In this document: positions 1 through 8,560 of the stretch, one piece after another
Layout of the letters: each line of letters opens with the position of its first letter
Position numbering within the stretch: the stretch's first letter is position 1
Origin: a virus
Virus record (IMG/VR): IMGVR_UViG_3300006734_000039
Location: 1-23,749 of that record
Length of the DNA: 23,749 nucleotides
Reading direction: 5' to 3' (one strand)
Notes under the pieces: generated by a model
What the model was told of the DNA's origin: nothing
Databases searched by the model: none
The model's input: the letters and a program-made list of their open reading frames with translations, nothing else
Translations under genes and position numbers: made by a program

Positions 1-1
1 A

Positions 2-1717
2 AACATTTTTATCACCGATTGTTCATTCAACGAATTAAATTGTGAATGTTCCGTTCCGATTCAAGATGACGGATTTTCATCGCGCGTTCAAAACAATAAA
101 AACATTCCGGTTTCATTGTTAAACGACAAAACCAAAAACGGTGAACCAATAACACCGGCGGCAAATTATGCGGTGATGTTGTTTGATCCGCGTGACGGAA
201 TCAACTACTTTCCGCGAAAATTGTTTTCAATATTTGAATGTTTCAAATTTATCGTGTCGTATATGACCGATAACACGGTAGAATTTGAAAGCGATTATTT
301 TGAAAACGGCGACGGCCAATTTTCCGCGATTTTATCCGGTTACGATTTACGAAACGGTGATTTGTTCATCAACAACGTCGAACAATATCCGGAAATGACG
401 TTCGAAAATTTATACAATTTCGCGCGGCGAACGCACAACGTCGCGTTGGGTTTCCGGCGTGATGTGAACAATCGTCCGGTGATGATTATTGAACACATTA
501 CATTTTTTCGAACATCGCCGGTTGCGGTTCAATTAAACGACGTTAACGAAACCGAATTGGATTTCGTGCAAGAATTATTGTATTCCAAAATTTCGGTCGG
601 TTCGAACATTATCAATCAATGGCAATGTGACGACGGAAATTCGGAATGTACGGCCGCCAACAATTTGATTTATTTCGGTTTCGAAAACGAAGAATTCGGG
701 TTTACCGGTGAATGTAATAATGACACAAATTTGGATTTGTCTATTCCGTCGTCATTTGTTGTTGATCCGAACACAATCGAAGATGTGTTAATTTACGACA
801 ATCAAAATTTTGACCGTTCAAATTTTGTCATTCGTTGGAAATTTAACCCGTCACCGTTCCGTCACGCCGTTCAAACCGACGTTTTGGGAATTGGGGCATA
901 TTGGTATAACAATTATTATTCAAACAAAAGCGTCATTGAACGGTATTCTGATTATTTATTCGGCGCGTTGGTGTTGTACGGATTGCAGGTCAATGTTCAA
1001 TTGTTTATGGTCGACGGAAACATTTCGTCGGGTTTGTTGTCACCGGATCAATTTCCGATTCAATTTAATTGGCAACCGGATTTCACAAACACGATTTTTG
1101 ATGTCGACGGCGTTTATCAATTGTCACCAACAAACGAATTTCGACCAATCAATGACGGTATTTATAAACTTTTCGCCGGTGTTCAATTATATCGTGATTC
1201 ATCGTCGGATCAAGACAATTCATTGATTGTTTCCGGTTATTTCATTTTGGAACAATTCAATTCATCCGGAACGTTGATTGCGACACACAATTCATTGTTG
1301 CAATTCAATTTTTTAACAACCGGTTCGAATCCGTTTTTCATTGAACGAGAATTTGATTGGATTACAATGACGGCCGGCGATTACCTTGTTTTTTCGGTTG
1401 AATATTGGCAAAACAGAAATCCGGCCGTTTACCAAGCGGTGATTGAATTTTCACGAACTGAAAATCATTATTTGGAATGCCGCGAATCGCGTGTCATTAT
1501 TAAGGACGATATTCCGCAAAACGGCGCGGAACGTCGAATCATTAGAACAACGACAAATGAAATTCCGGTCGAATACGAATCAATAAAACCGTATTTTGAC
1601 GACACGACAAAACGAATTGCGTTGACGAATCAACGAATAAATCGCAAAGGTTGGACGGATCAAATCCGTCATAACTTTGTGACCGGAACAACGGACATTT
1701 CCATTTTAACCGATTGA
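2..1717 (+). CDS. Putative tail/baseplate structural protein, 5' truncated
   Basis: The frame is open from base 2 with no stop, so the gene starts before the window; the first in-window TTG (116) is not a convincing start. About 571 residues are visible. There are no membrane segments; the protein is rich in aromatic residues and Asn, with beta-rich spacing typical of virion proteins. An early block around residues 75-105, where aromatic residues and a K-L-F-S-I-F-E-C-F run precede an acidic S-D-Y-F stretch, resembles tail/baseplate proteins of Bacteroidota siphophages as I know them. It ends one base before the next tail gene, so the two are probably one transcript. Function is inferred from context and general resemblance; a distal-tail or receptor-contacting role is possible but not shown. 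Confidence 0.6.
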   Translation, partial: NIFITDCSFNELNCECSVPIQDDGFSSRVQNNKNIPVSLLNDKTKNGEPITPAANYAVMLFDPRDGINYFPRKLFSIFECFKFIVSYMTDNTVEFESDYFENGDGQFSAILSGYDLRNGDLFINNVEQYPEMTFENLYNFARRTHNVALGFRRDVNNRPVMIIEHITFFRTSPVAVQLNDVNETELDFVQELLYSKISVGSNIINQWQCDDGNSECTAANNLIYFGFENEEFGFTGECNNDTNLDLSIPSSFVVDPNTIEDVLIYDNQNFDRSNFVIRWKFNPSPFRHAVQTDVLGIGAYWYNNYYSNKSVIERYSDYLFGALVLYGLQVNVQLFMVDGNISSGLLSPDQFPIQFNWQPDFTNTIFDVDGVYQLSPTNEFRPINDGIYKLFAGVQLYRDSSSDQDNSLIVSGYFILEQFNSSGTLIATHNSLLQFNFLTTGSNPFFIEREFDWITMTAGDYLVFSVEYWQNRNPAVYQAVIEFSRTENHYLECRESRVIIKDDIPQNGAERRIIRTTTNEIPVEYESIKPYFDDTTKRIALTNQRINRKGWTDQIRHNFVTGTTDISILTD

Positions 1718-1718
1718 T

Positions 1719-3368
1719 ATGATTCAAACAATCGACATTCATCCGGTTCGATTCAATCATTCGATTCCTTGCGGTTTTATCGACGGCGGTTATCGACAAG
1801 CTATTCAACACGGCGACATCACGCAATTCCAAATGTTAATTGACGAATGTGAAAACACGCCGCAAATGTTGAACAACACCGTTTTCAATACGGCGACGGA
1901 TTGGTCAACATATTTCGGAACAACTTTTTCAATTGACACGATTGCCGGCCAAGCAATTAAAACAACCGGTGACATTGCCGGAATTACACAACCGATTGTT
2001 GTCGCGGACGGCGTTTTGATGAAAATCATTGTTGACATTCAAGTCACGTCGGGCGCGTTTGTTTTGAATGTTGGAACACATTTACAAACCATTTCAAACA
2101 CCGGAACGTTTACATTTTACGTAATTGCCGACGGTGTCGGCGCAATTGGTTTTTTGGGCGGCGCGGATTCATCCGGCGCAATCAACCGTGTGGAATTATA
2201 TCCGGTCAACACAAATTTTGAAATTGAAATTGGTCATCCGGACGGAACAACCGTTCGAACAATTGACACAATCAACAATCCGGATTATTTCCATTTTTCC
2301 GACGGATTTATGACCGTTTCATTTGATTGGACGCAAACCGGCGGCGGTTATTTGCCGGACGGTTGTTATGAATTGCGCGTTTCGGATCCGTGTGATTGCG
2401 GAAACGGCGGTTTTGTTGCAATGGATTTTAAAACGGTTCAAAATCAATGGATGACGTCCGCCGGCGCATATCAACCGCCGTCGACGAACGGTTGGAATTT
2501 TTTGTTCGGATTATTAACGTACAACGGTTTGGTGACGCCGGAATCGTCTATTTATTACGAAGATGTGATTTGTGGCGGCGAAACGTACGAAATCACGTAT
2601 TCGTTGACCGGAATGAACGCCGGTAATGAATTTCAAATTCGTGTTGGTGGCGTGTTGGGAACGAATCAAACGACGAACGGAACATTCACGGAAACAATCA
2701 CGGCCACCGGAACGACAATCAAAGATTTGATTTTGTACGGACGCGACACCGGCGGCGGCGGTTCATTTATCATTTCCGATTTTTCAATTAAACGTGTCAA
2801 TCGTTCGTTCGATTACATTTCAAATTTGTTTGATGTCAAATCGGTTCACAATTGCACGTGTTTGGTTTCGGCGTGTAATGATTCAAACGCGTTGTTGGCC
2901 GGATATAATGCAACCGGTTTTTCGCCGTCAATACGCATTGCGGCGCGATACGGACAAGGCGGTTATTCGTCAAGCCAAAAACGTTATGAATCATCATTCG
3001 GACGAATGAATCGATATTATTATCGCGGACGAAAAGTTTCGACATTTATGTTTTCCGCGCCGATGTACGTTCACGATTTTTTCGCGCATTTGGCCGGTTA
3101 CGATCACGTGTTTATTGACGGAAATGAAATATTCATAAATGACGACGAATATCCGTCAATATCTTGGGTTGACAATTGGGATTTTGGTGATGTCGAATTG
3201 CAAGTGACGCCAAAACAAAGTTTAATTGAAAAACGACGTTGCGCGGCGACGGTTTCCGTTTGTTCGGTTGACGGTTTGGACGTTCCGATTTCCATTGACG
3301 GAAACGGCAACATTGACGACACAACATTAGGAACAGAAACAACCGGCGAAATATTAACCGACGGTTAA
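1719..3368 (+). CDS. Putative tail protein with two jelly-roll/carbohydrate-binding-like segments
   Basis: 549 residues, ATG start one base after the preceding TGA. Two segments have the look of CBM-like beta-sandwich domains (roughly residues 50-165 and 235-360): each opens with an aromatic stretch after a hydrophilic linker, continues with short beta strands rich in Gly and Thr, and ends with a strand of the type F-I-I-S-D-F-S-I or I-N-R-V-E-L-Y. The C-terminal third (about 390-500) is a different, tyrosine- and arginine-rich domain with paired cysteines (C-T-C near 378). Inference: an appendage or baseplate protein that touches host surface glycans. Domain boundaries are by eye. It follows the truncated tail gene and precedes a small fibre-like gene 12 bases downstream. 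Confidence 0.55.
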   Translation: MIQTIDIHPVRFNHSIPCGFIDGGYRQAIQHGDITQFQMLIDECENTPQMLNNTVFNTATDWSTYFGTTFSIDTIAGQAIKTTGDIAGITQPIVVADGVLMKIIVDIQVTSGAFVLNVGTHLQTISNTGTFTFYVIADGVGAIGFLGGADSSGAINRVELYPVNTNFEIEIGHPDGTTVRTIDTINNPDYFHFSDGFMTVSFDWTQTGGGYLPDGCYELRVSDPCDCGNGGFVAMDFKTVQNQWMTSAGAYQPPSTNGWNFLFGLLTYNGLVTPESSIYYEDVICGGETYEITYSLTGMNAGNEFQIRVGGVLGTNQTTNGTFTETITATGTTIKDLILYGRDTGGGGSFIISDFSIKRVNRSFDYISNLFDVKSVHNCTCLVSACNDSNALLAGYNATGFSPSIRIAARYGQGGYSSSQKRYESSFGRMNRYYYRGRKVSTFMFSAPMYVHDFFAHLAGYDHVFIDGNEIFINDDEYPSISWVDNWDFGDVELQVTPKQSLIEKRRCAATVSVCSVDGLDVPISIDGNGNIDDTTLGTETTGEILTDG

Positions 3369-3380
3369 AAACAAACAATT

Positions 3381-3815
3381 ATGAATCAAACGAAAATCCG
3401 TTGGTCAAAATTACCCGAAGCCAACAACGTTGAAATCGGAAATGATTTACAATTTGCTTTCAACACCGGCGACGGACAAACGAAACGCAAAGCGTGGAAC
3501 GAACTAAAATTATATTTGCCGGACGGTCGAAACGTGGTTGAATACGCGACCGGCGCAACATCGTCGGCAATCGCCGAAAACAAACAAATATTGGTTGTTG
3601 ATGCGAACGCCGGTGTGTTCACGGTCGATTTGCCAATTGCAACATCATCGGCCAATTTTCAAATTGGTGTGAAAAAAATTGATTCATCCGGAAACGCCGT
3701 TGTCATTGATGCAAACGGAACGGAAACGATTGACGGTTCACCGACAAAATCATTATCGTCACAATATGAATCAATCACATTGTTTTGCACCGGCAAAGAA
3801 TGGATTATTTTATAA
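3381..3815 (+). CDS. Small tail fibre/spike-like protein
   Basis: 144 residues. The C-terminal half (about residues 95-144) reads as the repeating beta pattern seen at the ends of many phage tail fibres and spikes: V-K-K-I-D-S-S-G-N, then I-D-A-N-G-T-E-T-I-D-G, then a closing E-S-I-T-L-F followed by G-K-E-W-I-I-L. That pattern is well known in trimeric fibre tips. The N-terminal part (1-60) is charged and contains the D-L-Q-F-A-F segment. The leader before the ATG is A-rich (AAAACAAACAATT), with no Shine-Dalgarno. It sits between two larger structural genes in the same orientation with 12-base gaps. Specific receptor or attachment role is inference. Confidence 0.55.
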   Translation: MNQTKIRWSKLPEANNVEIGNDLQFAFNTGDGQTKRKAWNELKLYLPDGRNVVEYATGATSSAIAENKQILVVDANAGVFTVDLPIATSSANFQIGVKKIDSSGNAVVIDANGTETIDGSPTKSLSSQYESITLFCTGKEWIIL

Positions 3816-3827
3816 TACGAAAAAATT

Positions 3828-4832
3828 ATGACATACATTTCAAACATTGATTCGACATTGCAAATTTCACGCGGACGTGTTGCCGGACAATCGGTTCGTG
3901 TTCAATTCGGTCGAAATTACGGAATCGGAACGGCGGATGTTCCGGCGCAAATAACCAACATTGGTTCATCAAACTATTTTCCGCCAACGTCCGCGCAACC
4001 GATTGTAATTGTGTCAACGTCCGCCGATGATGATTCTAATTTAAATGCAACCGGAACAATTTCGGTTGATTCATTGGACACAATCGTTGATTCATCCGCG
4101 ACATTTGTCACGTCGGGCGTCGCGTCCGGTGATGTTGTTTTAAATGACACGACAAACGATCATTCATTGGTTGTTTCCGTTGATTCCGAAACGCAATTGA
4201 CAATAATTCCGATGCACCACAATAAAATAAATTCAGTCGGTGACATTTACCGAATTGTTCAAATTGTCGGAAACGGGTGTTCGGTTGTTCACGTTGACGG
4301 TTTGGACGCCGACGGAAATGTTCAACGCGAATTCGTTTTGATGACCGGAATCACGTCATTGCAAACGGTCAACAATTACACGCGAATCAACGAAATCCAT
4401 TGTCACGGTTGCGGTTCATTTGGTTACAATGGCGGCGATATTTCCGCAACCGCAAAAACGGACGGAACGGTTGTTGCGATGATAACAACGGCAAAAGGTC
4501 GGTCGGAAAATGGATATTTTACCGTGCCAAAAGGAAAAACGGCGTTTATTACCGGAATATCGTGTTCGTTGTTTCGAAGCGGCGCGGCATCCGACGCAAT
4601 GGCGTCGATTTCATTGAATCGTCAATTGTGGTCATTGTTGGGTTATGGAAACGACGCCGTGTTTGAATTGGGAATGTGGTCGTGTTCCGTTCATAATTCA
4701 TTGACGCGTGTTTTCAATCCTTATTTAATGATTGATGAATTGTCGGACGTTTGGTTCACCGTTGACGATGTGTCGGACAATGGGTCAATTTTGACCGGTG
4801 AAATTGATATGATATTGGCTGACAATGGATAA
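3828..4832 (+). CDS. Putative virion structural protein (beta-rich)
   Basis: 334 residues. The middle (about 145-200) has a V-D-G-L-D-A-D-G-N pattern followed by T-V-N-N-Y-T-R-I-N-E, and the segment at about 225-245 reads Y-F-T-V-P-K-G-K-T-A-F-I. This order recurs in conserved but poorly characterised structural proteins of aquatic phages (head or tail decoration candidates). No transmembrane segments or signal peptide. The stop overlaps the start of the glycosyltransferase gene by 8 bases, which suggests translational coupling. The exact position in the virion cannot be decided from sequence alone. Confidence 0.5.
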   Translation: MTYISNIDSTLQISRGRVAGQSVRVQFGRNYGIGTADVPAQITNIGSSNYFPPTSAQPIVIVSTSADDDSNLNATGTISVDSLDTIVDSSATFVTSGVASGDVVLNDTTNDHSLVVSVDSETQLTIIPMHHNKINSVGDIYRIVQIVGNGCSVVHVDGLDADGNVQREFVLMTGITSLQTVNNYTRINEIHCHGCGSFGYNGGDISATAKTDGTVVAMITTAKGRSENGYFTVPKGKTAFITGISCSLFRSGAASDAMASISLNRQLWSLLGYGNDAVFELGMWSCSVHNSLTRVFNPYLMIDELSDVWFTVDDVSDNGSILTGEIDMILADNG

Positions 4833-5712
4833 CAAACGCGGAATTTTGATTATTGCGTTGGGTTCGCCGTATTACGGCAATTTGGCGTGTAATTTGGCCG
4901 CGTCAATCAAAGCGACATCGCCGCAATTGCCGGTGACATTGATTTGGTCGGATGACGCATTGAATCAATTGTCGGACGCAAAAAAAACCGTGTTTGACGA
5001 ATTGATTGAATGTCCGCGTGAAATGTATCATCGCGAAAACGGCAAACGTGTTTTTGTCAAAGCAAAAACGCACATTTACGATTTGTCGCCGTACGATGAA
5101 ACGATTTTCATTGATGCCGACGTGATAATGTGTCCGCGAAAAACGTTGACACAAATGTTCGACGAATTAAAATCGGTTGATTTTACAATGGAAAATCGCG
5201 GCCGTGTTGATTTATCAAACATCAAACCGTCGGATGTTTATTTGTGGGCAAAAATTCCGGACATCATTGACAATTACGGATTTAAATCCGGTTTCATTTA
5301 TGGGTTACATTCTGAATTTATTTATTTCAAAAAGAACGAACGCGTTGCGAAATACTTTGACGACGTGAAATCGGTTTTTGCAAATCCGAAATGTGAAATG
5401 AATCACGTGTTTGACGGTGACATTCCGGACGAATTCGCTTTTGCGATTGCAATGATTCAAAATGATATTTACCCACACAAAACGCCATTTGTTCCGTTGT
5501 ATTGGTATTTAACCGATTCAAAACGCGGTTCGTCATTGGAATTTGTATTGTCTAATTTTACCGGATATTCGGTCGGCGGCAACGCAACACCGGAAAACGT
5601 TCGTCGAAACTACAATCGTTTGGCGCGTTCGTATTTTGGCAAATTGAATTTGCAACATCCGTTTCCAATCATTCAGAAACGACAAGCGTTGACAACACGA
5701 AAAACAATGTGA
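4825..5712 (+). CDS. GT8-like glycosyltransferase (GT-A fold)
   Basis: 295 residues. Residues 78-101 carry the signature of glycogenin/LPS-type family 8 transferases: K-A-K-T-H-I-Y, then L-S-P-Y-D-E-T-I-F-I-D-A-D-V-I. The D-A-D at residues 97-99 would be the metal/nucleotide-sugar binding motif. The N-terminus (6-30) is a hydrophobic strand plus helix, as expected for the nucleotide-binding half. The family transfers a sugar from a UDP- or similar donor; donor and acceptor cannot be told here. Its start overlaps the upstream structural gene by 8 bases and the portal gene begins 4 bases after it, so it is expressed with virion proteins. Glycosylation of a capsid or tail protein is the simplest inference; host envelope or modified DNA are alternatives. 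Confidence 0.75.
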   Translation: MDNKRGILIIALGSPYYGNLACNLAASIKATSPQLPVTLIWSDDALNQLSDAKKTVFDELIECPREMYHRENGKRVFVKAKTHIYDLSPYDETIFIDADVIMCPRKTLTQMFDELKSVDFTMENRGRVDLSNIKPSDVYLWAKIPDIIDNYGFKSGFIYGLHSEFIYFKKNERVAKYFDDVKSVFANPKCEMNHVFDGDIPDEFAFAIAMIQNDIYPHKTPFVPLYWYLTDSKRGSSLEFVLSNFTGYSVGGNATPENVRRNYNRLARSYFGKLNLQHPFPIIQKRQALTTRKTM

Positions 5713-5715
5713 ATT

Positions 5716-7503
5716 ATGGTTGAATTGACCAATGAATTGTTGAAACCATATTTTGCCGGACGCAAACGTCACGCCGGTTTCAAATTGACCGTCAAAAAAT
5801 ATCACGAATTGCGCGTTCACGCAAATGGAATTTGGCCGGAAAAATTGATTCGCGGCCGTCGTCCGAATGAATCCGACGCCGTGATGAAATATCGGCACGA
5901 AATTTACGAACCGGTGACACGTGACACCGTTCAACGTGTGATGACGTCGTTGTCGAAAATTCGTCGAACGTCGGATTGGATTGTCAAACATCAAAATGAC
6001 AAATTTCCGGCATCAATTACGCCGGACGAACGATTGGACGCGTACATTGACCGACGTTATCCAATCACCGGATCGTTGGAAAATTGGTTGTTCACGATTT
6101 GTTTGAAATCATATTTGTTGGACGCAAACGCCGCAATTGTTGTTCGTCCGATAAAAACCGACGTCGAATCAAATGAATATTTGAAACCGTTTCCGTTCAT
6201 TTATCATTCGGACAAAGTTTTGGAATTTAAACCGGACAAATTCGCAATCATTGAATTAGACGGCGACACGATTGAAACGGATTCGGACGGTGATTATCAC
6301 GACAAATCACGTCGTCGTTTTATGGTCGTCAACACCGAAGTTTTTCAAACTTGGATTCAAACCGATGACGGTTATACGATGTCGGATGAATACGTTCACA
6401 ATCTTGGAATTTTGCCGGTATTTATGACCGGCGGACAATATTTTGAAACAACCGGCAATCATTTGATTTTTGAAAGTAGAATCGCGCCAATGATTCCGCG
6501 ATTGAATGACGCGGCGCGCGAATATTCCGATTTGCAAGCCGAAGTCGTTCAACACGTTCATTCGGAACGTTGGGCGTGGGCGTCTGAAAAATGCGGAACG
6601 TGTCAAGATTCAAACGGAAATCCAAAAGGTTGGATAAATGGAAACGATGACAAAAAACGAATTCCGTGTCCGACGTGCAAAGGAAATTTAACCGTTGGTT
6701 CGTCACCGTATCAAACAATGATTGTTCGTCCGACAAACGAAAATTTGGGTGAAACCGCCGCGCCAATTCCGCCGGCCGGCTACATTCAAAAACAAATCGA
6801 CATTGTTAAAATTCAAGACGAACGCGTTCAACAACATTTGTTCCGCGCGTTGTCGTCAATCAATTTTCAATTTTTGGATCAAACACCGTTGAATCAATCC
6901 GGCGTTTCAAAAGAAGTCGACCGCGACGAATTGAACAATTTTGTTTATTCCGTTGCGTCCGATTTGGTTCGAATTATGATGAACGTGATTGACGTTTCGA
7001 TTGAATATCGTTATAAATTAACCGTTCCAAATGACCGTCATCAATTACGTCCGGAAATCATTGTTCCGGAAAAATTTGATTTGTTGTCATCAAATTATTT
7101 GTCGGACGAAATCAGTCGTTTAAAACAAGCCGGTGTTAATGCGACAATTGTTTCGGCGTTGGAATCCGAATACGCGGATCGGAAATTTTACGGTGATCCA
7201 AAATTGCGCGACATTGTTGTCGCAACGTTGGAAATTGATCCGTTGGTTGGCGTCAACGACGACGACAAAATGATTCGATTGTCGACCGGCGGCGTTTCAA
7301 AATTGGATTATTTGATTTCGTCCAACATTAACGAATTTGTCAAACAAGCGTTCGAAAATGATGAAACGTTTGTCACGCGTCCGCGTTCTGAAAAAATTCG
7401 AATCATTCGTGAAATGGCGCAATCGAAATTGAATGAAATGAATCAATTCCAAATTCCAATAAATCAACCGGTTGTTGATACGGTTGCAACGAATGATGAA
7501 TAA
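5716..7503 (+). CDS. Portal protein with a four-cysteine insertion
   Basis: 595 residues; position directly before a minor head protein, scaffold and capsid genes, together with length and helical C-terminal half, supports a portal. The region about residues 255-285 (R-I-A-P-M-I-P-R-L-N-D-A-A-R-E-Y-S-D) and the late helix (about 355-375, Q-K-Q-I-D-I-V-K-I-Q-D-E-R) look like portal stem helices. Unusual: residues 293-321 hold C-x2-C and C-x2-C pairs (C293, C296, C318, C321) in a DnaJ-zinc-finger-like setting (C-G-T-C and C-P-T-C-K-G), inserted between helices. It forms the DNA entry ring at one capsid vertex. The stop codon overlaps the next start (TAATGA). Confidence 0.75.
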   Translation: MVELTNELLKPYFAGRKRHAGFKLTVKKYHELRVHANGIWPEKLIRGRRPNESDAVMKYRHEIYEPVTRDTVQRVMTSLSKIRRTSDWIVKHQNDKFPASITPDERLDAYIDRRYPITGSLENWLFTICLKSYLLDANAAIVVRPIKTDVESNEYLKPFPFIYHSDKVLEFKPDKFAIIELDGDTIETDSDGDYHDKSRRRFMVVNTEVFQTWIQTDDGYTMSDEYVHNLGILPVFMTGGQYFETTGNHLIFESRIAPMIPRLNDAAREYSDLQAEVVQHVHSERWAWASEKCGTCQDSNGNPKGWINGNDDKKRIPCPTCKGNLTVGSSPYQTMIVRPTNENLGETAAPIPPAGYIQKQIDIVKIQDERVQQHLFRALSSINFQFLDQTPLNQSGVSKEVDRDELNNFVYSVASDLVRIMMNVIDVSIEYRYKLTVPNDRHQLRPEIIVPEKFDLLSSNYLSDEISRLKQAGVNATIVSALESEYADRKFYGDPKLRDIVVATLEIDPLVGVNDDDKMIRLSTGGVSKLDYLISSNINEFVKQAFENDETFVTRPRSEKIRIIREMAQSKLNEMNQFQIPINQPVVDTVATNDE

Positions 7504-8459
7504 TGACGCCGCGTGAACATTTATTGAAAATTGTTGACACGGTTGAAAACGCAATTGATGATTTTAATTCCGGTATTCCGTCGATTCAAAATTCGATTGT
7601 TGATGATTTGGAAATTGCATTGCGCGAATTGGAATTGTTTCCAAATGGCCGAATAAAACCGTCGGTCAAAAATCTGAAATCAATCGCGCGGATAAAATCC
7701 AAAATCGAAAACATCATTTTGTCGAATGATTACGAAAACGACGTGTCATCATTCACAAACGCGTTTGACGAAATATCAACATTGCAACGCGATTATTTTG
7801 AACAAATTGAACAATCATTCAAACCGTCCGCGTTGATGCGTGAAATGCAATTGCAAAGCGTTGACGCAACACGTGACTATTTATTGCGCGCCGGAATTGA
7901 TGCGAACATTGTCAATCCAATTCAAAACATAATGCGTCAAAATGTGACGGACGGCGTTTTGTTTGGCGATATGATGAAACAATTGCGTGTGTTTATTGCC
8001 GGTGACGCGGAAAACGTCGGTCATTTGTCACGATACGTCAAAACGTACACGACCGACGCGTTGAATCAATTTTCGTCAAATTATATGGCGTTGGCGGCGT
8101 CGGATTTGGGTTTGAAATGGTTTCGATACGTCGGCGTAAAAATGGACACGTCACGCGAATTTTGCGTCGCAATGGTCAACAAACGATTTTATCACGAAAT
8201 CGAATTGCCGGATTTAATCGCCGGAAATTTCACGGAATTTCGTGACGCCAACGGATCCATTTATTCAAAAACCGGATTGCCGGACGGAATGGTTGCCGGA
8301 ACAAATCCGGACAATTTTCAAACGTATCGCGGCGGTTGGAATTGTCAACATTTGCCGATTCCGGTGACGGAACAATCCGTTCCAAAAAACAAACGCGTTT
8401 CCGTTTATACGCAATACGGAATCACGTTCGACGAAAACGGTTTTGCAACGTCCGCGTGA
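7503..8459 (+). CDS. Minor head/head morphogenesis protein (SPP1 gp7/Mu F-like)
   Basis: 318 residues. The N-terminal two thirds are helical. The C-terminal part has the usual family pattern: S-N-Y-M-A-L-A-A-S-D-L-G-L-K-W-F-R-Y near 197-214, then T-S-R-E-F-C, and a closing G-G-W-N-C-Q-H near residues 278-284. Proteins of this group sit inside or at the portal vertex and are encoded just after the portal, as here. The ATG overlaps the portal stop. The gene ends at a TGA two bases before the first copy of the duplicated 99-base leader, so the head operon may be interrupted or re-initiated there. Confidence 0.75.
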   Translation: MTPREHLLKIVDTVENAIDDFNSGIPSIQNSIVDDLEIALRELELFPNGRIKPSVKNLKSIARIKSKIENIILSNDYENDVSSFTNAFDEISTLQRDYFEQIEQSFKPSALMREMQLQSVDATRDYLLRAGIDANIVNPIQNIMRQNVTDGVLFGDMMKQLRVFIAGDAENVGHLSRYVKTYTTDALNQFSSNYMALAASDLGLKWFRYVGVKMDTSREFCVAMVNKRFYHEIELPDLIAGNFTEFRDANGSIYSKTGLPDGMVAGTNPDNFQTYRGGWNCQHLPIPVTEQSVPKNKRVSVYTQYGITFDENGFATSA

Positions 8460-8467
8460 CGTTCCGT

Positions 8468-8482
8468 TGTAAAATTTTTACA
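8468..8482. promoter_or_regulatory. Palindrome, possible operator (copy 1)
   Basis: TGTAAA-ATT-TTTACA is a perfect 6-base inverted repeat with a 3-base centre. The same palindrome is kept, and extended to 7 bases per arm, in the second leader copy, although the centre base and a flank changed there. Preservation of symmetry fits a repressor/activator site. The binding protein is unknown; the HTH protein at 18088 or the ribbon-helix-helix protein at 9423 are local candidates only. Confidence 0.5.
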
Positions 8483-8524
8483 TTTTTTCATTGTCATTTC
8501 GAAAATTATTCCGACCATTGTTGT

Positions 8525-8542
8525 GTCGGCAACGTCGCCGAC
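8525..8542 (+). promoter_or_regulatory. Leader stem-loop (copy 1)
   Basis: GTCGGC (8525-8530) pairs with GCCGAC (8537-8542) around the loop AACGTC, 18 bases before the ATG. An identical stem sits at 17304-17321. It has no T-run after it, so it is more likely a 5' UTR structure (stability or translation) than a terminator. Confidence 0.5.
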
Positions 8543-8543
8543 G

Positions 8544-8554
8544 CCAAAAACAAC
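8544..8554 (+). promoter_or_regulatory. CCAAAAACAAC leader motif
   Basis: The motif lies 6 bases before the ATG at 8561, in the place of a Shine-Dalgarno, and together with the conserved leader fixes this ATG as the start rather than in-frame upstream codons. Confidence 0.6.
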
Positions 8555-8560
8555 AAAAAA

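Larger units (their letters stand above)
8462..8560 (+). repeat. Duplicated 99-base leader, copy 1
   Basis: This stretch matches 17241-17339 at 90 of 99 positions with no gaps; bases 8512-8555 are identical in both. It holds, in order, a TGTAAA-N3-TTTACA palindrome, a T-rich stretch, a GTCGGC/GCCGAC stem-loop and the CCAAAAACAAC motif, and ends at the ATG of the next gene. Seven of the nine differences lie in the first half, and nearly all would change the amino acid if the in-frame reading were coding, so it is a DNA/RNA-level element, not protein. No clear TAnnTTTG box was found. Confidence 0.85.

Noticed and set aside
1799-1802. AluI-type AGCT avoidance as the sole cause of low AG/CT
   Set aside because: AGCT is present (1799, near 10991 and 11667), and the depletion affects all AG and CT steps, far beyond any one tetranucleotide.
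4400-4666. Plus-strand frame of 88 codons inside a structural gene
   Set aside because: Arg/Trp-rich shadow translation, no leader, entirely within a better frame.
8336-8560. In-frame upstream extension of the first cargo gene
   Set aside because: It overlaps the minor head gene in another frame and then runs through the duplicated leader, whose differences between copies are nearly all amino-acid changing; the element is conserved as nucleic acid, and CCAAAAACAAC marks the ATG at 8561.
8462-8560. Transfer RNA or riboswitch in the duplicated leader
   Set aside because: Only one short stem-loop is present; there is no cloverleaf, T-loop, or known aptamer pattern.
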